From: Bathymodiolus brooksi
Taxonomy: Eukaryota > Mollusca > Bivalvia > Mytilida > Modiolidae
DNA length: 64,000 nucleotides
Assembly: GCA_963680875.1 (NCBI GenBank)
Contig: OY804580.1
Location: forward strand, 109,371,534 to 109,435,533
Direction of reading: 5' to 3'
Below, in pieces: positions 1-12,184 of this stretch. The notes below the pieces were generated by a model. It was not told the DNA's origin, did not search any database, and saw only the letters and a list, made by a program, of their open reading frames with translations. Within the stretch, counting starts at the first letter, position 1. Every line of letters starts with the position of its first letter. Both the position numbers and the translations under genes were made by a program.

Positions 1-955
1 ATGAACATGGTCGCATTGACAGCCCATCAGCATTACCATGTCGAATTCCCGCTCTATGTTTAATTGTAAAATTGTAACAACCTAATACTTCAAGCCACCT
101 GGCAAGCTGTCCTTCTGAGTTTTTATAGTTGGTAAGCCAGCTAAGTGCCCCACGGTCAGTTCTAACGATAAAGTGTACTCCATACAAGTAATAATGAAAA
201 TGTTTGACTGCAACTAAAACAGCTAAAAGCTAACGCCTGGTCACACAGTATTGGCGTTCTGGTTTTGTTACCATGTAATCTGACACCACAATGCATTTTG
301 TAGCATTTTTGTATGAAAAATGTCACTCTGGGTCTGTAGTGACATTGTTAGGCTAATTTGTACATGATAGCAACAAAAGATAATGTTGATGTTTTTTGCC
401 TTAAGGTGTGAAACCACTAATTAATTTCTTTAAGGTTTTCTACTAAATTTGTGTTTTTTCGAGCCTACCTGGCCATTTTATCTTAAGCTTAACCTTTCCA
501 AGACCATATATTTTTTGAAACGTACATGATTCCTCTACGTTCTGTCAACATATCAGGCATGTTTAAAGTCTTGCAGTGAAATGCCATGCTACGGAAAACA
601 ACTACTCGAAAAATAGCTCGATCATCCCCAATAAATGCTGTATGTATAGGTCATGCATCAAATCCTCCATAGAGGTATTAAAATACAACTAAGTCCATCA
701 GATTTGTGCTCAAAATAATCCCTATATATTTAACTTCAATTATTAATTATAAGTAGTCCATTCCATTCAGTAGTTTTCACAATACTGCAAAGTGAAAGGA
801 ACTTTTTTCTTGAAAAGGGAATACTTTCGTATATGTTCTCAGCTCTAATTGGTGAATTAGTGATTTGACACCTTTACCGCGGTTTATTAGTTCGTTTCCT
901 CTGATTAATATTATAATTTATAATTATGAAATTAAGGTTTAAACAGTGACTTCAA
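1..955. other. Gene-free AT-rich stretch
   Basis: No open frame of useful length, no recognisable protein similarity and no clear tandem structure. Nothing further can be supported. Confidence 0.6.
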
Positions 956-959
956 CGAT

Positions 960-1195
960 TCTACATACGATTTGTACATAATTTAAACATAACAAATAAA
1001 AATTGACTTTGATTTTCCTATATATTTTAACTAAAAATAAATCCTAAAAATTAACAATCCTGTTTATATGATGTACAAATAAAAACCACTTATATAAACA
1101 TAATGAACAAATAAGCAATCGAAATATAAACAATTCTGAATGTGTTGGGGTCAAATTTGTTAAAATCTATCCAGAAATGATATGATATGGTTTTG
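960..1195 (-). repeat. RepE foldback-type repeat, copy 1 (one arm plus core)
   Basis: The first part matches 33820-33900 in the same orientation (shared core around AATTGACTTTGATTTTCC). The second part, from about 1070 to 1185, is the reverse complement of 33700-33815. The 33.7 kb copy carries the arm on the other side of the same core, so the parent element was an inverted-repeat (foldback) sequence with arms of about 110 bases and an AT-rich core. No coding capacity is visible. Confidence 0.65.
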
Positions 1196-2095
1196 CTTGA
1201 TTAAATAGGGATTTTTTAACATGTTGCAATACTTTTGGCAGAATACTTTGTATATACTACGGTTCTTACGAATTAAACTATAAAGACAAAAGAGTTCGAA
1301 TGTTAAGTTATTTTAAATACGTTAATGAGTAGGACACGTTTCGTAGCATTAAGTAAATCATTGGCATTTGGCACGGAACTTAATCTATAGAACAACATTC
1401 AGCCATGCATATTGTACCATGGTATAAACTTTGACCAATTGCATTGGTTTCAACAACATTTTAGTGAACGACAAACTGAGTATGTAACAATACCAATTAC
1501 AGATAATAAACCATAGTTTTATACCAGCACATTTCTAAGGTGAATTATTCATAAATAAGATCAAAGGAGAACATGTCATTTATGCTACAAAAAGATATAT
1601 ATATATATACATGTATAGTCTGATTTGGTGACTTTTGAATTCACTTAGTTATGAGTACCACATGCAGTTGATTGTCCAACAAACACCAATACTGCCGGAA
1701 CTAAGACATGTAAAATGGCCATATCCAGGTTAGCTTCCTGAGCCGTGTTTTAGACAGTTCCCTAGAGGTAAACAATGTTACATATTAACACTTGACCATC
1801 AATACCTAACGCCATATTGCTTACAATATTTTATCACAGTATATCAATAAAAACGTAGGTATGCAATTTAGTGAGGGATTCATATTGAATTGATGTTATT
1901 TGCAATTTGTATCTATTTAATATGAGAAGGCGCGGCCTTTGAAGAGGACGGAAGTATTTGAAATTAAATGATGCTAAAAATACCTTTATATTCCAGGAAA
2001 GTTAAATGAAGTAGAATAGAAAATTACGAGAGAGAAAACAAACTATAAAAGTAACGATTGGAAAAGTATGGAATCTTTTATTGTAGGACTAGGGA

Positions 2096-3075
2096 CAGTG
2101 CAAACATTGAAGGCTAACTAGTACTAGTACGCGGGTGGCATTAACCGTTAAAAAGGCCAGGGGTAGTTGCGCCGGTGTATGCAAAATGAAAGTATGGTCT
2201 TTTAAGCCGTAAGAAAAGAGTTTTATTACGAAAATATCAAGAAATACAGCCAACATTTCTAAGCAATATTAGCCTATACCATGCTATATTCAGCCTATAC
2301 ATGTTCATGAAGTGTACATGATGAATGACGTACGATCAGATCCGTCTTATCAGCATTGTAGGCCCCGGTCAAAGCAGTGCACTAATGCCTTTATCTATGC
2401 AAACACTCACAGGAATAAACTGTAAATGGTCGATAAAATTAAACATATATTTCTTGTATTGGTACTTCCAACAAAATCAGTGTTGAAGCATTAAAAATCA
2501 TAGATTAGTATGGGGTTCCTTTGCTCGTCGGACCCCCGGGCAACTGTCCATTGTGCCCATGCATTAAGACCGCACTGTGGACGGTTACTGTAATACTGAT
2601 AATCGTCATTTCGACATTATAAAGTATGTATATTTCGGTTAATATTATACTAGCTCCAAGTGAACACAATAATTTTTAATCTTAAACGAATGATGTAGGC
2701 ACTGCTTCCATCAGATATTACGTCTCTAGTTTCACATACTAAATATTTATCTATATTAAGGCAATATTCAGTATCTAAATCATACTCTTTAAAATTATCT
2801 GTAACAAAATTACACAGAGAATGTGTTCCTTCTTCGTGCAATGTTATTACAATTTAAAGTTTCAACAACACGCTGATAAATAATTTTATAGCATTTATTT
2901 TAGAAAGATTTGAGTTTAATAAATAATAGCAGATGTACATGTAGTATGAACGGCATAATAAATAGTTAAATAAATAAATTGCATTGTGTCTCACTATTCT
3001 AAACCATTTTCGGCAGATGTTGGTAGTATTCAAATATTTGTAGGATCAGACTGACAGATAATCTTTCCAAACCTT
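2096..3075. repeat. RepD dispersed repeat, copy 1
   Basis: Diverged but collinear with 35050-35710, same orientation; shared blocks include GTGCAAACATTGAAG, AAGAAAAGAGTTTTATTA and TTCCTTCTTCGTG. The minus strand at 2650-2841 has an open stretch beginning LHEEG, containing NFVTDNFKEYDLD. The 35 kb copy keeps a similar peptide (LHEEG..YLYNFVPNNFKECDLD) before a stop, so a coding ancestry is possible but unproven. Family unknown. Confidence 0.6.
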
Positions 3076-4033
3076 TGTACACGGATCCACTGTCATACAA
3101 ATGCAATGTAAAACTAAATTGAAGGTGGATTTGTTTTTGTCATTTTGTGATGATATGTATGCATATCAAATTAACGAATGCTTAAGCTGAAAATAAAAGC
3201 TGAAGGACACGATATGATCTATTTTTTTTCCCGTACTGTTGAAAAAAATGTGGGGCTATTCTGTCCCTGAGTACCTGTGGCCAAAGACTCTCTTCTCTTA
3301 CTATTTAAAAAAAAAAACTTTTTTATATTGTTTTATTATCTTAGCTAAAGAAATAATAAATGCAAAAATTGCATAAAAATGAAAAATGATTAAATTTAAC
3401 TATACGCTCTTATCATGGGGCATAGGAGCCAGTGGCAAGCGGGGGATGCTCCCCTCACCCCTTTGGCAAAATTTAAAAAGGTGGATTTTTAGTGTAGAAG
3501 CATAAAATATTCATCCAAATGACATTTTTATTTATATCATTTCATTTTTTGTTTTTTTTTGCTAATCAGTTTTGAAAGCTAGCAGCTTTCTCTGGTCCAC
3601 CCTCAAAACTTGTCCCCCACTTGTCGGTCCACTCCTACTCATCTGCTAATTCAATGCATGTCTAGACACCATCGAAATGTCTTTGTCTTTTCTCCACATG
3701 TTTTAGTCTTCTTTCGATTCCTGGTGAAATTTCTTGCATACATTTTGAAACGATTTATGTTTCCGAGATAGACAGGGTCAAAGGGAATTAAAACTGACCA
3801 ACATCTAAATCATATATATTTTTATTGAAGACTTTTTTGTGTGCAGTTTGTTTTCTGTATTTGTTTTTTATGCCGTTTGATTCCTTTGAAAAGGTCTTCT
3901 CTTAAAGTATTTCAACATTTTTTTTGTAATTTTTATCATTTCAAATATACGAGAGGACAAAGGGGGCAACGCCCAAAATTATGTATTTTATTTCGAATCT
4001 GATATTGCTAAGTTTTTCCCTTCATACCTACCT
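3076..4033. other. Gene-free AT-rich stretch
   Basis: Homopolymer runs and short repeat debris. The block at about 3420-3490, with GGGGCATAGGAGCC, resembles the reverse complement of about 16650-16690, a sign of a further dispersed family. No gene seen. Confidence 0.5.
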
Positions 4034-4235
4034 GTAGTTCTTATGATTCCGAGATGAAAAAAAAAAATCAAAAAGAGCAAACAAGGACCAGCAAAGAAAG
4101 TGAACAAATGTCAAACTTGGATTAACAACGTACATGTATGGGATCTCCTCATTCTAGTTATTGTACCTGTACTATGCGTATTAAGACATATTGAATTCAT
4201 TGAACCTTGATTTTAACTTGTATATTTGCAATGTA
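4034..4235 (+). repeat. Left arm of a 1.8 kb inverted repeat
   Basis: About 200 bases that recur as the reverse complement at 5655-5858 (for example GGATCTCCTCATTCTAGTTA here and its complement at about 5735-5755). A 1.4 kb spacer separates the arms. This could be the terminal inverted repeats of a DNA transposon or two oppositely oriented copies of one repeat; no target duplication was found. Confidence 0.7.
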
Positions 4236-5555
4236 GGATGGTGTGCTGTATGCCTTCAATCCCTTTATGGGTGGGGGGGGGGGAGGGGTGTGAATTGTAC
4301 ATCAATAAAGATGAATTTATTTTTACTTCTGCAGGACCTTTAATTTGATTTTTTTTAAATAATGATAAATTAGAATGTGATGTACTTCCACACAGAAAGA
4401 ACAAAAATGGAAAAGAGTGTGAAGAGAGTAAATGTAATGTCAACATTGTCATCTTTGTGTTCACAGTTATGACATTATAACAGATGTCAGTTGTGACCCA
4501 AATACGATTTCGACGTTGTCCTTGACTTGTTGCAACGTAATGACGTGATAACTTTATTAACATGGTGATGATTGGTGGCAAAATTCGCTTTTATTGTAGA
4601 ACATTAGGAATATTGTGGTACAAATAATCTTGGATAATTAGACAGGAATTGTGTTAGGATTTCTTTTAAACTGGTAAGTCATATATCACGAAATCACACT
4701 AACCTGGAGTTCGACAGTGAAATGCAGTTAGGGCTTAGGTGTAACAAATGAACAGGTTGTCCTTAAAGGTAGTCTCTGCTGACCTTAAGTCATTTCAGTA
4801 CGTCCGTGTTGTATTGGTCAGAGTTTTGCTAGATCCGAGTTAATACCGTATAACCGGTAATCTCTGCGGTATTCTGTGGTTAACTCCGGACCACAGCAAT
4901 TAAAATCGCCGAATATTATGTAAAATATAAATTTTAATGTCCCGTAATAATAAATCAGTATAAATTACCTTTCCAAACTCAAACTCTAATTCCGTATGAT
5001 TGTGCCAAGCTGACACCGACAATAATTGAAACAATCACATGATTAAATGTTTGCAATCATAATAAAGTTTCTGAAAGCAAAATTTATAATTTGTATTACA
5101 TAAATTAACAATAGTGGGTTTTTTTTAATTGTTGTAGTAGCTGCGATTAAATAATATCAAACTGCGTAATCTCAGGATTCATCTTAAAACCAAATAAATA
5201 GAAATGTACTAGTAGTAGAATTCCGATTAACACGAGTTTTTATGTTTACATTGTATTAAAAGAATTGAATATAATATACCGCGCCCAACCGGTACTGAAT
5301 TTGTAACCGACTTTTTTTTATCATAAAGTGTGACTTTTATCGGAAAGTGTGACTTTCACGTAACAGATTTTATAGAATCTTATTATGATTTTAAGGAATC
5401 TTTTAAGTATCATATTATATACATGTATAATATTTTTAGGTAATCTTTTAATCATTTTATCATATATGTACTTTGAGCAGGGGGGCAACAGATTATAATT
5501 TATAATCTGGCTAACGAAAGAGGTACAGGTAAATATCGAGCTTTTGTTACATAGA
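4236..5555. other. Spacer between inverted-repeat arms
   Basis: AT-rich with a G-run near 4270. No transposase-like or other credible reading frame was found in either strand. Confidence 0.5.
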
Positions 5556-5645
5556 AAAGTCGCGCTTGTGATTTACTTGTCGCGCTTTTGATATATCGCG
5601 CTTTTGAAAATTTCACAAAAAGTCGCGCTTTTGAATAAGTCCCAG
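5556..5645. repeat. Cluster of TCGCGCTTTTGA-type motifs
   Basis: Four close copies of a CGCGCTTTTG or CGCGCTTGTG motif lie within 90 bases. Its reverse complement, CAAAAGCGCG, is repeated in the left end of the hAT-like element at 25632. Subterminal repeats of this kind are typical of DNA transposon ends, so this may mark a related element end. Confidence 0.5.
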
Positions 5646-5654
5646 CACAACATC

Positions 5655-5858
5655 ATACAATGCAAATATGCAAGTTAAAATTAAGGTTCAATGAATTCAA
5701 TATGTCTTAATACGCATAGTACAGGTACAATAACTAGAATGAGGAGATCCCATACATGTACGCTGTTAATCTAAGTTTGACATTTGTTCACTTTCTTTGC
5801 TGGTCTTTTTTTGCTCTTTTTAACTTTTTATTTTATTATCTCGGCATCGTAAGTTCTA
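5655..5858 (-). repeat. Right arm of a 1.8 kb inverted repeat
   Basis: Reverse complement of 4034-4235, with similarity running through GACCAGCAAAGAAAGTGAAC (complement) to the CCGAGAT block. Divergence is low enough for the arms to be aligned by eye. Confidence 0.7.
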
Positions 5859-5944
5859 GTAAATTTTTCATCATCATATTTTTTATTTTTCTTGTATTGA
5901 TTGTTTTTGTATGATATTTATATGTTACATATACATTGTAGTTT

Positions 5945-6025
5945 TAGTTTCAGAGGGCCTCAGGTGAGATTAGCATCTCTTTGCTAACTGAGTTATCCTT
6001 TTAAAATAAAGAATTTATTATCATT
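5945..6025 (+). repeat. Retroelement-like 3' tail with AATAAAG
   Basis: The sequence GAGGGCCTCAGGTGAGATTAG, followed by a GCTAACTGAG block and AAAATAAAG plus an AT-rich run, looks like the 3' end of a polyadenylated dispersed element. I recall similar tails as common in mussel DNA. That is memory, not a search result. Confidence 0.35.
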
Positions 6026-6236
6026 ATTTGTATTATTATTATATGCATTCGTGTCTTGGCAGTATTTTAATTGTATTTCATAATAAAATACAATGTATGT
6101 TATAAATACATTATAATTACTACTACAACAGCGATAAATACCTGTAAAAAATTATTTGACTTTGGTCAAAGGGAGCTGATTTGTTTCTTTACTTTAGTTA
6201 CTAACAAGGGGAAGCATTCTATTATTTACTCAAAAA

Positions 6237-6237
<1 letters not shown>

Positions 6238-6268
<31 letters not shown>

Positions 6269-6275
6269 GGGGGGG
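6238..6275. repeat. (TG)n followed by a 24-base G homopolymer
   Basis: A short TG run changes directly into 24 uninterrupted G. Such a run is prone to length error in assembly and could form a G-quadruplex. Confidence 0.9.
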
Positions 6276-6538
6276 AATTTGTTTCTTAGATGATCAAATT
6301 AACTGTGATAAGGGGTAAGAGCACATACTTTTTTATTCGGAATCAGAATAATGTGTTCGAGTGGAGCGACATGTCTTCCCGCGGACTATTGTTTCAGTGA
6401 GCTAGCACTATAGAAATCCAACTAAGAGTGTGGGTCTAGTATAATGCGGACATCATCATCTCATCTCATTAATAGATAACTTGTTCCGTCATGAAATAGC
6501 AGAAAATAACAATAACCACCAAGATAATATATATGATA

Positions 6539-6645
<107 letters not shown>

Positions 6646-6758
6646 ACTTGACACCAACTTTAACAATATTTCAGCTATATCGTGGGATAATATATATCTT
6701 ATATGTTCAAAATTGTATTAAAACATCGAAACAACTTATTATGTAAATCAATTGATTA

Positions 6759-7023
6759 AAGAGGCCGTCGTGGTCGTGATCGCATGGTAGTTGGATTTAC
6801 AACTACCTCTGCAATCAGTGCCTATCACCACAGTTGTGAGTTCGAACGCCATCTATGGCGAGGTGTACTCGATACAACATTGTATGATACAGTTTGTCAG
6901 TTACTTGCAACAGGTCAGTGGTTCTCTCCGGGTATTCCTACAGTTTCTTCCACCAATAAAACTGACGCCACGAAATAACTGAAGTATTGTTGAAAGTGGC
7001 GTTAAACACAATAACCCAAATCT
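6759..7023 (+). mobile_element. tRNA-headed SINE, type 1, full length
   Basis: Starts with a tRNA-like head (GGCCGTCGTGGTCGTGATCG as the A-box region, GTGAGTTCGAACGCC as the B-box region), followed by the body (CTCTCCGGG, CCACCAATAAAACTGA) and the common tail GAAAGTGGCGTTAAACAC. It is flanked by an 11-base direct repeat, TCAATTGATTA, at 6748-6758 and 7024-7034, the target duplication expected of LINE-driven retrotransposition. Polymerase III transcription is the family's known mode. It may belong to one of the named molluscan SINE superfamilies; I cannot say which. Confidence 0.88.
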
Positions 7024-7034
7024 TCAATTGATTA

Positions 7035-7694
7035 GTTGCTCAAGATGTTCTATTCTTTCTGAAGTATTTAACACTGCATTGAACTCTATCTGTATGACAA
7101 AAGGCTTCACATATATTAAGGAGTTTTAAAATGAAATGCTTCAATAAATGAATACCAAACTATTGCTACATTGTACTTTTACCATACACATATTAGTCAC
7201 AGAGGTACAATATTAACACAGAAACCTGATTAAAACTTATCATTTTGTGATCATTTGTCTACTTGTGACCAACAATTAAATTTTCATGTGAGCGAAACAT
7301 GATCATTCCTCCTTATTAGATTTATATATTTTTCATCTAAACATGACATCGTATGATTGTGACAATTATGAGGTTCATATAAATATATAAAAATAAAAAT
7401 ATCTGTGGACAATGCACTACAGATGAATTAAATACTAAGTATAATATTATATTGCACACAAAATATAATATAAATACGTTTTTTAAATGCATTAAATCAC
7501 AACATTGGAGACGTAAATATGAAATGATATCTTTCACAAAATGACAATACATTCAAATTTATTAAAAGTTTGAAATGTCGTATAAATCTACAGGTTTGGT
7601 AAATTCACTGATAAGAAATGCAAATGTAGGATATTAATCAAGTAAGGACATCAAAACGGATATTATGAAATAGACAAACAACCGGCATTTTAAT
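7035..7694. other. Upstream of UNC93-like exon 1; no feature resolved
   Basis: AT-rich. Any upstream exon or promoter of the UNC93-like gene should lie here or further left, but no convincing TATA box, CpG-rich block or splice-linked exon was recognised. Confidence 0.4.
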
Positions 7695-8582
7695 ATGAAA
7701 GTGTATTGTGTTTGTCGTAGCCATGAACATGCTCAAGAGATAGAAAGTCCATTACAGAGCACTATAGTTATATCTACTGCATTTTTCTTTGTTTTCGCGT
7801 CTTTTATGTCGATTCAAGCTTTGCAGAGTAGTTTGAACATAGAAGCCGGTCTTGGTGTAAAGTCGCTGGCGTGTTTATACAGTACTTGCATCGTGTCATC
7901 TTTACTTTCGCCGACTTTCATTAAAGTGTTTGGTGGAAAATTCACTGTAGTTGGAGCATTTATTTGCCACACCATATATACGTTAAGTAACTTTTATCCA
8001 CGATTTTATACGCTGATTCCTTCCTCCTTACTCTTAGGAATGGCAACTGGCCCTTTGCTGACTGCTCAAAATTTGTATATCACCGCCAGTGCCTCACAAA
8101 TAGCGAAGAAACATAATAAGGACTTGGTGCATGTTCTAAATAAACATAATGGAATTTTCTTTTCTTTAACGGGATTAGCTTTTGCCTTAGGAAGCATTGT
8201 GTCATCTGTCATATTTCGACATGATATAAATATATATTCCGACGACAACGTCACAAAATTGTGTGGACATTTTGAACCAATCAGCCCCATTGAAGAGCCC
8301 TCTTCCAATTCGTCCCACGTAATGAATCTGAATCTAAAGCCAAATTCTGAATTCCTGCTTCAACTATTTAGTGTATATCTAGGATTTGATGTTATTGGAG
8401 TAACCATCACAATTCTTTTGTTACCAACGTTACCTCTCAGTGATTGGATTAAGAAGAAGAGTGTTTTAAAATCAATATATTCCATGATTTCATCACTGTC
8501 TAATGCCAAGTTGTTACTGTTTCTACCAATGCCTGTTGCTGTTGGCGTACAACGTCTTGTTTTAATCTCGGATTTTACAAGG
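7695..8582 (+). CDS. UNC93-like membrane protein, exon 1 (N-terminal 296 codons)
   Basis: UNC93-family proteins are multi-pass membrane proteins of the major facilitator fold; UNC93B1 traffics Toll-like receptors, while UNC93A-type proteins are orphan transporters or potassium-channel regulators. The match is to the UNC93A type: the motif QALQSSLNIEAGLGV (about residues 41-55) follows membrane segment 1 (about 22-40), then come segments near 56-75, 82-98 and 103-124 with YTLIPSSLLLGMATGPLLTAQ, NGIFF near 152 with segment 5, a hydrophilic loop with N-glycosylation sequons (NVTK, NSSH), and a segment near 228-248. The ATG has A at -3; an upstream exon is not excluded. The exon ends TTTACAAGG|GTAAAT after residue 296 (SDFTR) in phase 0, and the continuation at 14257 fits that phase. 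Confidence 0.82.
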
Positions 8583-9049
8583 GTAAATAAATAACTTTTT
8601 ATCTCACCTAGCCAGAGGCCATGTGAGTTCTTGTTATCACTTGACGTGCGTCATCTGTCTGGTAGCCTTTTTCATTTGAATCTCCTCCTCTGAAATGAAC
8701 TGAAACATGGTAGGCAGCATCTATTTCATTTCAAATATTGCATTGATAAATCAATAGGAATGTATAACAGGCTATGCCTATGCAAATTCTCTCCAACAAC
8801 AAGATGGAACAATTAGAAAACAATTTACATAAGACATAGAGAAATATACCCATCATCTATACATGCAATTCATCTTAATTACCAAGCATAAACACACGTA
8901 TCTTTTTTTGTGTTAATAGGTATGATATAATACGTATATTAATAGCAGAATCATACAAACAAACAAAAACAAAAAAAATCTTCTTTTTTTCATTCTTTTC
9001 TTCTTTTTTCCTTTGTTAATAGGTATGATATAATGATAGCATCAAAGGA
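8583..9049. other. Intron 1 start; widespread mollusc-type repeat and a 20-base direct repeat
   Basis: From about 8604, CACCTAGCCAGAGGCCATGTGAG and the following ATCACTTGACGTGCGTC resemble a very common molluscan dispersed repeat (recalled, not searched). A perfect 20-base direct repeat, starting GTTAATAGGTATG, sits at 8912-8931 and 9015-9034 and may be a target duplication around an 83-base A/T-rich insert, just before the Penelope-type element. Confidence 0.45.
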
Positions 9050-11330
9050 GTGGGAAATCTGTCAAGTCCTGGATGCAGCGAAATCAACGTGATGAGCCTT
9101 TTTAATACTATTCCAAGAACTAAACGTAGCCATGGTCATACAAAATTCAACATCCAAATGTTAAAACGTCCTCTAAACCAAGAACGCTACAAGATACTTT
9201 TAATGATTTACTTTCTAATATACAGAAACCTCTTGGAATTCATCACATTCGTACAATCTTATTTTCACTACCTGTAAACTACTTCAAACATTTAGGGATT
9301 TTGGACTTGACAAAGGAGGCGTAGATCCTTTTTCTCCTAAGTACAGATTGTCTAGTATTATATGTGACGTGGCGTCCTTTCGTCTTTTCAAACCAGTTCG
9401 ATCTGAACCTTTTCATGATAACAACAGAAAATTCCTCCATATTCCGTTTGCTAACAAAGGAATCGATGCTATTGACATCAGCAACAAGAAAAGAGGTCAT
9501 AAAGGAAATTCCACCTTATTTCAAATATCAATCTGTTCCCATTGTCTCCTATAGATACACTAACAACATTGGCCGTAATATTTTCAACTACAAAGAAGCA
9601 TTGCAAGATATTAACATAGAAGAGTACCTTAAGAACCCTCTGGCTTGTGACTGCTCCCACTCTCCTTTTCAATACAACCCATCTGGACATGTAATCACTG
9701 GTGATCTGAATATCATTCAACATGAGAGTCTCCGAAAGGTGATTTCTCATGGGCCTAAGTTCAGAGAGCCTCAACACATCAATTGGAAACATAATTTCAA
9801 GATAATTATGGATGCTGTTGAAGATTATGCCAGAAGGTGGATAAAGAGAGAGGTAGACCAAGATCCTGGGTTAGAGTCCTTGTCAGACTGGGTTAGAACA
9901 ATTAGGTCTCTAGTACAAGGTCGGATTCACAAACTCAAACATTCTGTTAACAGTCGACCTAATTCTGTATTTAAAGGCCAAGAAGCTGTTAATGTCTTTC
10001 CTCTCTTCATGACAAATATGTTATCATTCCTGCGGACAAGGCTTCCAACAATATCGTGTTTGTATGTAAAACATATTACCTCGAATGCCTAATCAAGGAA
10101 TTAGGCATAAATAGCAACACCTCTAGTAATACCACATACAAACCTACTTCGTTCGACAAAGATGAAATCCTAGCTAACCATAGATCATTCATGACCTCTT
10201 TAAGCATTCCCTCTGGTAAAGAGTGAGGATTTACCCTATTTATATTGGATACCTAAGCTCCATAAAACACCATACAAAGAAAGGTACATAGCGGGATCAT
10301 CAACTTGTTCGACGAAAGAATTGTCTATTCACCAGACAAAGATTATGTCTGCAGTAAAAGAGGGACAACAGAAATATTGTGAAACTGTTTACTCGCGTGG
10401 TGGCATAAATCACATGTGGATTTTGAAAAACTCTAAAGATCTTTTGGATAACCTTAAATCTAGATCTTTCTCTCAGGTATCCTCCATCAAAACTTTTGAT
10501 TTGTTAACTCTACATACCACCATACCGCATGACAAATTAAAAACCCGCTTAAAAGAAACAATTCACAAAGCTTTCAGTCATAGAAACTATGGCTCAAAAT
10601 TTGTTGTGTTAGGCTACAATTCCACATATTTTTCAAACAAAATTCAAAAAGGTAAAACAAGCTACTCCGAGGAACAAGTGATCAGTCTGCTGGAGTTCCT
10701 CATCGATAACGTATGTGTCTCCTTTGGAGGGACACTGTTTCAGCAGGTCGTCGGCACACCAATGGGTACGAATTTTGCCCCTCTTCTAGCCGATTTATTT
10801 TTATACTCATATGAGTCGGAGTTTCTTCAAAAGCTTGTAAAAGATAAGATTCATGAGGCTAGAGCCTTTAATTTCACATACAGGCATATTGATGACGTTT
10901 TATCTATCAATAATTCAAATTTACAGAATTTCTTCCATTGATATATCCTCCAGAGCTGGAAGTTAAAGAGACCACAGATACCGCTTCGCCCGCATCATTT
11001 TTGGACTTTTACCTCGAATTTGAGGACAGTGGTCAACTCAGTACTACAATTTATGATAAACGGGACGACTTCAATTTTAAAATCATGAATTTTCCAAATA
11101 TGTGCAGCAATATACCAGCTTCTCCTGCATATGGTGTTTACATCTCGTAATTGATTCGCTATGCAAGGGCCAATAGCAATTATTCTGATTTCCTGAAACG
11201 TCATCTTCATCTGAGAAAAGCCTACTGGACCAGGGTTATGAAAAGATTCGCCTTATTCGATCTCTTAAAAAGTTTATATTCCGATACCAAGATCTTGTCG
11301 AAATATATTCCGTCTCTGCAGAGACGATAA
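9050..11330 (+). pseudogene. Penelope-like retroelement, reverse transcriptase remnant
   Basis: Read across several frames, this gives one protein. Order: an N-terminal region (DVASFRLFKPVRSEPF, then FNYKEAL near 9590), a CDCSHSPFQYNPSGHVITGDL block with a CxC pair (9650-9710), REPQHINWKHNF, PADKASNNIVFVCK (about 10030), LYWIPKLHKTPYKERYIAG (about 10240), a TFDLLTLHTTIPHDKL stretch (RT motif A region), VVGTPMGTNFAPLLADLFLYSYE (motif B), YRHIDDVLS (motif C, the catalytic DD kept but Y-I-D-D preceded by H) and PASFLDFYLEFE. After the TAA at 11148 the same frame continues through LIRYARANSNYSDFLKRH to about 11330. The CxC and DKG-like features suggest the Naiad/Chlamys type of Penelope-like elements; no GIY-YIG endonuclease was found. 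At least two stops and several frameshifts make it dead. It lies inside the UNC93-like intron in the same orientation as the gene. Confidence 0.75.
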
Positions 11331-12176
11331 TAAACAATGCATTTTCATATAGTGAAAATGTATAAAGATAAGGAAGTCAAAAGAAAATGTCAAAGATATT
11401 AGTTTATCAATGTGTGACGTAACAGTGTTTTTGACATTTACTTCACTGAATTTGGTACTGCTTTGACAACTATTTTACCTATTTTGTTCCAGTATTGTTA
11501 TAAATACTGATATAGTGACAGCCGGAACCTTTGAGCCGTAATGAAAGCGGGAGGTTTGTCGTTTTAAAATCTGATTCAACCCACCATTTCGTTAGAAATG
11601 CCTGTACCAAGTCAGGGTCATTACGGTTTTCACAGTTTTTTTCCGGTTGTTGTAATTAAAACACGGTGTTAAAACCCATATACAATACTTAGAATAATAG
11701 AATAATAAGATTAATGAGAGGTTGATCAACACAAATTACTTAAATTGGTAAATACTCGGTTTAGATTTCTTCTTTATTATCAACAGGTGTGCCTGTAAGA
11801 GCCGCAATTAGTCACGGCTGACTGCACAATTCAGGAGGGGAACATGGTTTAGCATAGGGGCAATAGCCCTATAGTGTCTCGATACCCTACTCGTAAGCAT
11901 TCGAACGAATAACACATGGGGATGTGTACTCCAATCGGCGACTCAATCTGAGGCAAGATTTAATCTTCAACACGCGTCCTTTAATTCTTTGGTTGATACG
12001 AGAATAATATATATCTTCCTATTTGTGGAGCCGAATAAAAGCGGACCCAACACTATTGGTGTCCCAGGTCAGGGCATATCGGCGATACCGTGTGATTATA
12101 AAAAATATTGTGGAAAACGGTCAAAGATGGTCTTGTTGCAATTGATTTCGGTGTATTAAGAAGAAAATACATATAC
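11331..12176. other. Intron sequence, mostly unassigned
   Basis: Contains the RepF copy below. The stretch 11820-12080 is less AT-rich than its surroundings, but neither strand gives a credible protein and it does not fold into an RNA I recognise. Confidence 0.4.
11515..11660 (-). repeat. RepF dispersed repeat, copy 1
   Basis: Reverse complement of 17886-18031 over about 140 bases: GTGACAGCCGGAACCTTTGA, CGTAATGAAAGCGGGAGG, ATGCCTGTACCAAGTCAGGG and CATTACGGTTTT all pair with the other copy. Relation to the 38-bp minisatellite is discussed under findings. Confidence 0.8.
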
Positions 12177-12184
12177 ATGGTGTT

